From FEN-680 sp036845225 (GTDB taxonomy: Bacteria > Actinomycetota > Geothermincolia > Fen-727 > Anoxymicrobiaceae): a DNA stretch of 17,656 nt. Positions 1-5,153 of this stretch are shown here, piece after piece (position 1 is the first letter of the stretch; every line of letters begins with the position of its first letter). The translations under genes were made by a program, and so were the position numbers. The stretch is from positions 1 to 17,656 of the forward strand of contig DAIUEJ010000053.1 in the NCBI GenBank assembly GCA_036845225.1. The letters are read 5' to 3'. Below the pieces are notes generated by a model that saw nothing but the letters and a program-made list of their open reading frames with translations, was not told the DNA's origin and did no database searches.

Positions 1-97
1 GGGGGGTGCAGCAAGGCCGCAGGCCTTGTGTCGAGGGGGGATCCGGATCCCCCCTCGGGAGCGGAGCGACGAGCGAAGCGAAGGAGAGAAGCGACGT
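1..97. repeat. Hairpin plus 26-bp palindrome and GAGCGA-rich repeat segment
   Basis: Three structures lie side by side in non-coding DNA. Positions 12-28 form a hairpin with a perfect 7-bp stem (CAAGGCC / GGCCTTG) and a GCA loop. Positions 32-57 are a perfect 26-bp palindrome centred between 44 and 45, with G6 and C6 runs around ATCCGGAT. Positions 58-97 are purine-rich and repeat GAGCG/GAGCGA-like words. The two short reading frames across this stretch have low-complexity Arg/Ser/Glu translations and no family resemblance, so I treat it as non-coding. It could be an interspersed repeat or the terminator region of a gene to the left. The structures are read directly; their role is unknown. 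Confidence 0.6.
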
Positions 98-149
98 CGG
101 CGGTTGAGCCCGCCCACCTCCACCAGCCCCCGCGACCCGACCTTTCTTG

Positions 150-158
150 TGATATATT
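150..158 (+). promoter_or_regulatory. Candidate extended -10 promoter for the pentapeptide gene
   Basis: TGA followed by TATATT (5 of 6 to TATAAT) gives an extended -10 (TGn-TATAAT) pattern in an AT-rich patch inside GC-rich DNA. No good -35 is seen 16-18 bp upstream, which extended -10 promoters can tolerate. The predicted start site near 165 would leave a leader of about 47 nt before the ATG at 212. It would serve the pentapeptide gene and perhaps the exporter behind it. This is inferred from pattern only. Confidence 0.35.
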
Positions 159-211
159 TTCTGCGGCTCGCCTGCGGGCGTCAGAAGCACCAGATTCACG
201 AGGGGTAGAGC

Positions 212-715
212 ATGGCTGACAAGGAACACCTGAAGATGCTCAACAAGGGCGTCAAGGCCTGGAACGAGTGGCGGCGCAGCGACATGAACCTGCGGCCCGA
301 CCTTTCCGGTCACGACTTCAAGGGCGCGGACCTAACCTACATCAACTGGATGGTCACCGACCTCTCCGGCTGCAACCTCTCGGGCTGCCAGCTCAAGCAG
401 GCTTACATGACCCACTCGAACCTCTCGAACGCGAACCTCCGGGGCGCGAAGCTTCACCGCACGGACATGCGCAACTGCAACCTGGTCAACGCGGACTTCA
501 CGGGGGTCGACGCCTTCGAGGGACTTTTCGTGCGGGCGATGCTGCACCAGACGAAGTTTAACGGCTCCAACCTGCGCGACGCGATATTCATCAGCGCGTT
601 CCTGAACGAGGTGGACTTCACCGACTGCGACCTCACGGGCGCAGACTTCTCGAGCGCGAAGATCAACGGGATAATCACCGAGGGCTCGACCGGCTTCAAG
701 CTGTGTTACCCGTGA
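212..715 (+). CDS. Pentapeptide-repeat protein
   Basis: This is a 167-residue protein made mostly of tandem pentapeptides of the A(D/N)LXX type. From about residue 29 to 158 roughly 26 consecutive units can be read, with Leu or Phe usually at the centre (for example ADLTY, TDLSG, CNLSG, SNLSN, ANLRG, ADFTG, VDFTD, CDLTG, ADFSS). Such repeats fold as a right-handed square beta-helix of about six and a half coils. The N-terminal 28 residues (KGVKAWNEWRRSD region) form the non-repeat cap common in this family. No signal peptide or membrane segment is visible, so it is probably cytoplasmic. Start: ATG at 212 with AGGGGT at 201-206. Some family members (Qnr, MfpA) mimic DNA and protect gyrase, but most have no known role and nothing here proves that function. 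The MFS exporter starts 30 nt downstream. Confidence 0.9.
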   Translation: MADKEHLKMLNKGVKAWNEWRRSDMNLRPDLSGHDFKGADLTYINWMVTDLSGCNLSGCQLKQAYMTHSNLSNANLRGAKLHRTDMRNCNLVNADFTGVDAFEGLFVRAMLHQTKFNGSNLRDAIFISAFLNEVDFTDCDLTGADFSSAKINGIITEGSTGFKLCYP

Positions 716-745
716 AAATCGGGGGCGGAGAAAGCAAGGTGGAAA

Positions 746-2474
746 ATGGCTGAGACTCAAGCGAGCGACGCGACTCCAGCAGGGCAGGCACTGCCTTCAG
801 CCTCTTCAGGTCCCCAGATAAAACCGATGTACGTGTTGCTGCCGCTCGCGCTTGCGCAGCTCATTAACGCGTATGACACGACCGCTATGAACGTAGCCGT
901 CTCAAAGGTCGTCCCGAGCCTCCACACGACGGTGTCCGGAGTGCAGCCAGGCATCGTGATCTACTCGCTGGTCATGGCGGCCTGCATGATAACGGGCAGC
1001 AAGCTCGGTGACATCTGGGGGCGAAAGCGCACTTTCACCCTGGGCGTGATCCTCTACGGGGGGGGCCCTCATCACCGCGCTGAGCTTCAACCTCGGCATG
1101 ATGGTCGGCGGCTGGTCGCTCCTCGAGGGCATCGGCTCTGCCCTGATGATCCCCGCCATATTCGCGATGATCGCCGGCGTGTTCCCGCCGGGCAAAGACA
1201 GGCTGAAGGGGTATGCGGTGGTCGGCTCGGCCGCCGCCGCGGGCGCCGCTCTCGGCCCGCTGCTCTGCGGCTTCTGGGCGACCGTGGTCACCTGGCGCGC
1301 GTCGTTCCTGTCCGAGGTAGCGGTCGTTATCGTCATACTCTTCCTGCAGAAGAGGCTCGGCAAGGAGCCCAAGGCCGCTGACAAGCCGAAGCTGGACGTC
1401 CTGGGGGCCGTCCTCTCGGCGCTCGGCCTCGCCCTGGTCGTGCTCGGACTTGTTCAGGCGACCGCGTTCGGTTGGATACATGCGCGGGTGCCGCTGAAGA
1501 TCGGGAGCCTCACCATCGTCAAGAAGGGCGGCATCTCCCCGGTGATACCGCTCGTCATCGCCGGTGCGATCGTGCTCGTGTTTTTCGTGCTGTGGCAGAG
1601 CCACTTGAAGAAAGGCAAGAAGCAGCCCCTTATCGACATTTCGATCCTGAAGGGCAGGGCTGCCGCGATAGGCCTGCCGACCATCATGGTCCTGATGTTC
1701 ATGCAGGCGGGGCTCCTCTTCGTGGCGCCTGTCTTCCTGCAGATGTCACTCGGGCTCAACCCGCTGGTCGCGGGCCTGACCATCCTACCGCTCACAGTGT
1801 TCCTGATCGCCGCGTCCCAGTTGACCGCGAAGCTCACCGCCAAGTACTCCGCACGGACACTGATCATGATCGGGATGCTCCTCATACCGCTCGGGATCGG
1901 CCTGGTGTGGCTGCTGCTGGAGGACAAGCCCAGCGCGCTGCAGATGATCCCGGGATTCATCGTGGTGGGGTTGGGAATCGGTTTCGCCAACGCCCCGCTC
2001 CTCAACATGGTGCAGTCCTCGGTGCAGGTGGATCAGCAGAGCGAGATCTCGGGTGTAAACAGGGCGTTTTCCAACCTCGGCGGCGCCCTCGGCACGGCTG
2101 TGGCCGGCGCGGTGTTGATGTCGGTCCTGATCGGTTCCTTCTCCGGACTGCTGCTGCAGAACAAGGTGATACCGCCCCAGGAGAAGCAGAAGATCGAGTC
2201 CGTGTTGGCGAAGGACGCGACGACGGTCAGCAACAAGCAGGCCCGCGAGTACCTCTCAAAGAAGGCGTTTGAGCCAAAGGTCTCCAACGCCCTCTACGAC
2301 ATCAATCAGAAAGCGCGCAACAAGGCTTTGCTCTCCGCGCTGCTGGCGGTAGGCATCCTCGGCCTGGCCGGGTTCCTTTTCAGCATCTTCCTGCCAGGGG
2401 AAGAGAAGAAGAAACGGAAGAAGGAGCTGGAGGGCGAGATCCCAGACTTGAGCGCGCCGCGCTTCAGGTCCTAG
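746..2474 (+). CDS. MFS drug exporter, DHA2 (EmrB/QacA-like) family, frameshifted at G8
   Basis: This proton-driven multidrug-type efflux permease of the inner membrane is interrupted by a frameshift. The frame opened at ATG 746 (AAGGTGG just upstream) reads correctly to Tyr104, then a G8 run at 1058-1065 shifts it into nonsense ending at 1381. Removing one G restores GGALITALSF and joins the frame running to 2474, giving 575 residues, a normal length for the 14-helix DHA2 group. Family signs in the joined protein are motif A (GSKLGDIWGRKR, residues 84-95), the first-helix NAYDTTAMNVAV stretch, a motif C-like glycine-rich helix with GAALGP (160-175), many hydrophobic segments and a charged cytoplasmic tail rich in Lys/Glu. 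The substrate cannot be read. As written, the gene gives a 211-residue fragment and a possible internal ORF from 1098. A sequencing or assembly error is as likely as a true mutation. It may be co-transcribed with the pentapeptide gene. Confidence 0.85.
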
Positions 2475-2475
2475 G

Positions 2476-2512
2476 AAACGCGAGAAAGGGGTCAGACCAC
2501 TTTTTTGCGTTT
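2476..2512. repeat. REP-like imperfect hairpin with GGGGTCAGACC core
   Basis: This lies directly after the exporter stop (2472-2474). The outer arms AAACGC (2476-2481) and GCGTTT (2507-2512) are inverted repeats. Inside them AAAG/CTTT and GGTC-A-GACC (2490-2498) also pair, with small mismatches. The core GGGGTCAGACC (2488-2498) is identical to the core of the element at 14325-14445. A T6 run (2501-2506) lies within the right arm. It could act as a terminator for the exporter transcript, but its likeness to the other elements suggests a dispersed REP-like repeat. Confidence 0.6.
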
Positions 2513-2560
2513 TGAGTGTCACAGGCTCGAGGTAGAATCTCCACGGCAGAGGAGGTTCTC

Positions 2561-3004
2561 ATGAATGATCCCGAGATGACCCTGTATTTCGCCTACGGCT
2601 CCAACATGGATGCGGGACAGATGGCCCTGCGATGCCCGGGCGCGCGCCTGGTGGGGGCGGCGACCCTGGACGGCTTCCGTTTCATCATCAATGCCCGGCT
2701 GGTCGCGACCATCGCGCCCGATGTGAGCGCCCACGTGCACGGGCTCCTCTGGATGATCGACGAGGGCGACGAGAAGACCCTCGACCGCTACGAGGGCGTC
2801 GAGTACGGCACTTATCGCAAGGAAACAGTAGGAGTGGTGGAGGACAAGGGTGGCGCATCCCAGACGCTCACCTACATCGCCTCGAACAACATGCCCTGCA
2901 AAGTCGTCCAGGGGGACGGATATCTCGAGCGGATCGTGACGGCCGCAAAGTCGAAGGCGCTGCCCGACGATTACGTTCTCGAGCTGGAGTCGTGGTTTGA
3001 GTGA
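2561..3004 (+). CDS. Gamma-glutamylcyclotransferase-like (GGCT/AIG2) family protein
   Basis: This 147-residue protein belongs to the GGCT-like fold, whose known members cyclise gamma-glutamyl groups of dipeptides or gamma-glutamylamines to 5-oxoproline. The signature YGSNM glycine-rich loop is at residues 12-16. The likely catalytic glutamate is E78 in LDRYEGVEYGTYRK. The C-terminal IASNNMPCKVVQGDGYLERIVTAAKSKALPDDYVLELE resembles the family's substrate-lid and helical end. Length is normal. I chose ATG 2561 because AGAGGAGGT at 2548-2556 is an excellent ribosome site 4 nt away; the frame opens earlier at 2516, and ATG 2576 has no such site. It is soluble and cytoplasmic. No glutathione or peptide-metabolism gene adjoins it, so the substrate is unknown. 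It has its own leader of about 86 nt after the exporter, containing the REP-like hairpin. Confidence 0.85.
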   Translation: MNDPEMTLYFAYGSNMDAGQMALRCPGARLVGAATLDGFRFIINARLVATIAPDVSAHVHGLLWMIDEGDEKTLDRYEGVEYGTYRKETVGVVEDKGGASQTLTYIASNNMPCKVVQGDGYLERIVTAAKSKALPDDYVLELESWFE

Positions 3005-3099
3005 GACGGGGCGGCCGCCGGCTCGCCGGTGAGGTCACGCCGCCTGCAAGATGCCACCCTCGGGTTATTTATACGATGCCCGCCTTGCCGTTTAATAGA

Positions 3100-3105
3100 T
3101 ATACT
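3100..3105 (+). promoter_or_regulatory. Candidate -10 box for the acyltransferase operon
   Basis: TATACT matches TATAAT at 5 of 6 positions within an AT-rich island (about 3065-3110) between two GC-rich genes. No convincing -35 lies 16-18 bp upstream. A start near 3112 would leave a leader of about 48 nt before the chosen ATG at 3160. The AT-rich island itself supports treating this interval as non-coding although the reading frame is open from 3001. Confidence 0.3.
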
Positions 3106-3159
3106 CTAGATGAGATGGCAGAGCGTACGTCACCCCGGCAACGAACGGAAGGCAGACTC

Positions 3160-4026
3160 ATGTGGTTCAGATTTATAGTCGTTAAACCAATCGGGCTGGC
3201 GATCGCCAGGAAGAAGAAGTACAACCTGCAGTACACCGGTGAGGAACACGCCCCGTACAAGGGCCCATTCATCCTGGTCTCAAACCACCAGACAGGTGTG
3301 GACGTGTTCGCTGAAGGACTCGCCATCCGCAAGGTCCTCAACCGCAGCAGGATGTTGCCTTGGGCCAAGACCGAGATCAGAAAGGGCAAGGAAGGTATCC
3401 TCCCCCGCATCCTCTGGTACTGGCTCGGGACGATCCCCATCGACCGCGACGCCACCGACGAAGCGCCCAAGGCGATAAGAAAGAGCCTCGATCACCTGCG
3501 AAAAGGAAAGATAGTATTCGTTCACCCCGAGGGCACCAGGTTCCCGCCCGGGCAGCTGGGGCCTTTCATGTTTGGGGTGGCTAACCTCGCGCGTGCCGTG
3601 CCGTGCCCTGTCCTGCCCTGCGGCGTCTGGCGGCGGCTGGACGAAGACGGGGGCGTCCAGGTCAAAGTGGGGGTGCCATTCTTCCTCCCGGATTTCGCGC
3701 CGGTCGCGCCCGAGCAGGAAGATATGCCGGAGAACGTGTTCCGGCGCAACGTCGAGATGCTCAAGAAGTGGAGCGAGGGGCTGGACCGCGACAAGAAGGG
3801 CATGAAGCTGATGGCCGGCATGATCGGCCTGGTGCTCGACTCGGTCACCAAGCTCGAGCAGAAGATGTCGCACGATACGATGTTCCGCATGGCCGACCCG
3901 AACGACAACGATTACCTGCGGGACAGGGTGCTGGAGCTGCTCCCTGAGGGCTGGAAGAAGGTGGACGAGGCCGACTGGGGCGGGGAGAAGCCAACCGCGC
4001 GGGAGCAGCGGATGCGCGACGTATGA
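3160..4026 (+). CDS. 1-acyl-sn-glycerol-3-phosphate acyltransferase-like protein (PlsC/LPLAT family)
   Basis: This enzyme likely transfers an acyl chain to a lysophospholipid or related acceptor at the inner membrane face, as in phosphatidate synthesis. Using ATG 3160 it has 288 residues. Block I HX4D is H43-QTGV-D48 in LVSNHQTGVDVF, block II is GTIPIDRD (90-97) and block III is PEGTR (123-127), in the usual order and spacing. The N-terminus is a short hydrophobic, basic segment suited to membrane association. About 90 residues beyond the catalytic domain form a charged C-terminal tail with no recognised domain. Start choice: GGAAGG at 3147-3152 is well placed. ATG 3115 and ATG 3076 are in-frame alternatives, but they would run the coding region into the AT-rich island. 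Its stop overlaps the next start as ATGA, so the two are probably translationally coupled. The true acyl acceptor cannot be decided from sequence. Confidence 0.85.
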   Translation: MWFRFIVVKPIGLAIARKKKYNLQYTGEEHAPYKGPFILVSNHQTGVDVFAEGLAIRKVLNRSRMLPWAKTEIRKGKEGILPRILWYWLGTIPIDRDATDEAPKAIRKSLDHLRKGKIVFVHPEGTRFPPGQLGPFMFGVANLARAVPCPVLPCGVWRRLDEDGGVQVKVGVPFFLPDFAPVAPEQEDMPENVFRRNVEMLKKWSEGLDRDKKGMKLMAGMIGLVLDSVTKLEQKMSHDTMFRMADPNDNDYLRDRVLELLPEGWKKVDEADWGGEKPTAREQRMRDV

Positions 4027-4436
4027 AAAGCGCCACCGAGTACCTCACTTTCAACACCGAGCGCAAGCGCGAGTACATCAACATCACCGGTGACGTCGCG
4101 CGCGTTGTGGAGGAGAGCGGTATCGCGGAGGGCATGGTGCTGGTGAGTGCGATGCACATCACGGCTGGAGTCTACATCAACGACGCCGAGAGCGGCATCA
4201 TCGCCGACATCGACGAGTGGGTCTCGAGGCTGGCGCCCGAGGGTCCCGACTACAAGCACCACCGCACCGGCGAGACCAACGGCGACGCGCACCTCAAGAG
4301 CATTCTTGTCCACCACGAGGTCATCATCCCGATCACGAATGGGAGGCTCGACTTCGGCCCCTGGCAGCAGGTCTACTACGCGGAGTTCGATGGGCGGCGT
4401 CCCAAGCGGCTCGTGATAAAAGCTATGGGGGAGTAG
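4023..4436 (+). CDS. YjbQ-family protein (UPF0047, secondary thiamine-phosphate synthase type)
   Basis: This 137-residue protein matches the YjbQ/UPF0047 family closely and over its whole length. Hallmarks are SAMHITAGVYIND (42-54, H45), the paired histidines at 79-80 followed by TGETNGDAHLKS (82-93), VHHEV (96-100), ITNGRLDFGPWQQVYY (104-119) and the RRPKRLVIKAMG end. The conserved histidines probably bind a metal. Members of this family have weak thiamine-phosphate synthase activity and are annotated as a secondary thiamine-phosphate synthase enzyme, but their physiological role is not settled. The start ATG overlaps the acyltransferase stop (ATGA, 4023-4026). The methyltransferase follows after 20 nt. 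No thiamine gene or TPP riboswitch is nearby, so context does not support a dedicated thiamine role. Confidence 0.9.
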   Translation: MKSATEYLTFNTERKREYINITGDVARVVEESGIAEGMVLVSAMHITAGVYINDAESGIIADIDEWVSRLAPEGPDYKHHRTGETNGDAHLKSILVHHEVIIPITNGRLDFGPWQQVYYAEFDGRRPKRLVIKAMGE

Positions 4437-4456
4437 CCCGAGCGAGGTGGCGGCTT

Positions 4457-5119
4457 TTGAAGACCCGCGAGCGGTTGGCGCTTACCCGGTACATGTTCAA
4501 GATCGACATCATCGAAGCGGTGCTGCGGGTCTTTGGGCGCCACGTCCGGCGTGACACGGCGATGGCCGCGACCGGCACGCCGTCGGTCATCGTCGACCTG
4601 CTGACCGGAGTCGGCGCGGTCCTTCCCTTCTACGCGAGCCGGTTCCCCGGGGCGCGGATCATCGCCGTGGACATGGACTCCCGCCTGCTCGGGCTGGTCA
4701 AAAAACGGCTCGACGATGAGGCGGGCTGCGCAATCGAGACTCTCGACGCCGACGCGCGCGACCTGCCACTGACGGCATCGTCCACCGACCTGGTCAACAT
4801 CTCTTTCGGGCTCCACGAACTCAAGCGGATGGACCGCTGCCTGGTGCTGGGTGAGGCCTGCCGCGTGTTGAAGCCCGACGGCCAGCTAATCGTCGCCGAC
4901 TACCGCGAGGCGAAGGGGATAGTGAGGCGGCTGGCGGCACGGTTGTATTTCGCCTTCTTTGAGCCGCGCTGGGCGTGCGAGCTCTTCGGAGGCGGGCTGG
5001 AGCGGCACGTTGCCGACGCCGGGTTCGATATCGAGAGGGTCCGCCTGGACCTGCCGATGACCCAGCTCATCGTCGCGAAGAAGTCCACTGGCGAAAGCTG
5101 CAGGCTGCGCTCAGTGTAA
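4457..5119 (+). CDS. Class I SAM-dependent methyltransferase, UbiE-like, TTG start
   Basis: This is a 220-residue Rossmann-type methyltransferase. Motif I is VIVDLLTGVGAVL (about 44-56), where the first Gly of the usual DxGxGxG is Leu. It is followed by the acidic VDMD (71-74), DADARDLPL (97-105), the strand with SFGLHEL (116-122) and ACRVLKPDGQLIVADYRE (134-151), typical of UbiE/COQ5-like enzymes. The acceptor substrate is unknown. I chose TTG 4457 because GAGGTGG (4444-4450) sits 6 nt upstream. ATG 4493 is an alternative that would remove 12 residues. The longer open frame back to 4217 runs antiparallel to no homology and overlaps the YjbQ gene. The last residues (about CRLRSV) run into the REP-like arm beginning at 5113, which also provides the TAA stop. 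It is the third gene of the acyltransferase operon. Confidence 0.85.
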   Translation: MKTRERLALTRYMFKIDIIEAVLRVFGRHVRRDTAMAATGTPSVIVDLLTGVGAVLPFYASRFPGARIIAVDMDSRLLGLVKKRLDDEAGCAIETLDADARDLPLTASSTDLVNISFGLHELKRMDRCLVLGEACRVLKPDGQLIVADYREAKGIVRRLAARLYFAFFEPRWACELFGGGLERHVADAGFDIERVRLDLPMTQLIVAKKSTGESCRLRSV

Positions 5120-5153
5120 AGAAAGTGCCTGGCACCGGTTTTCTACCTGGCAC
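5113..5153. repeat. REP-like element between convergent stop codons, GTGCCTGGCAC core
   Basis: GTGCC-T-GGCAC (5125-5135) forms a 5-bp stem core, flanked by GAAA (5121-5124) and TTTTC (5139-5143) that extend the pairing. The word CCTGGCAC occurs twice (5128-5135 and 5146-5153). AGTGTAAAGAAAGTG (5113-5127) matches 14 of 15 bases of 14414-14428. The methyltransferase stop (5117-5119) and the ATPase stop (5143-5145 on the minus strand) both lie inside the element. It may work as a bidirectional terminator, and its resemblance to the other copies points to insertion of a dispersed repeat. Confidence 0.6.

Noticed and set aside
26..219. Two short overlapping open frames at the left edge
   Set aside because: They cross the palindrome and repeat segment, translate to low-complexity Arg/Ser/Glu sequence and overlap each other; no family resemblance.
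332..760. 142-codon open frame antisense to the pentapeptide gene, itself repetitive
   Set aside because: The periodicity simply mirrors the sense-strand pentapeptide codons in GC-rich DNA; it has no ribosome site or homology.
1098..2474. A separate, shorter MFS gene starting at ATG 1098
   Set aside because: It would lack the first helices and motif A, which lie intact just upstream in another frame; a single-base frameshift explains the data better, although the start could be used as written.
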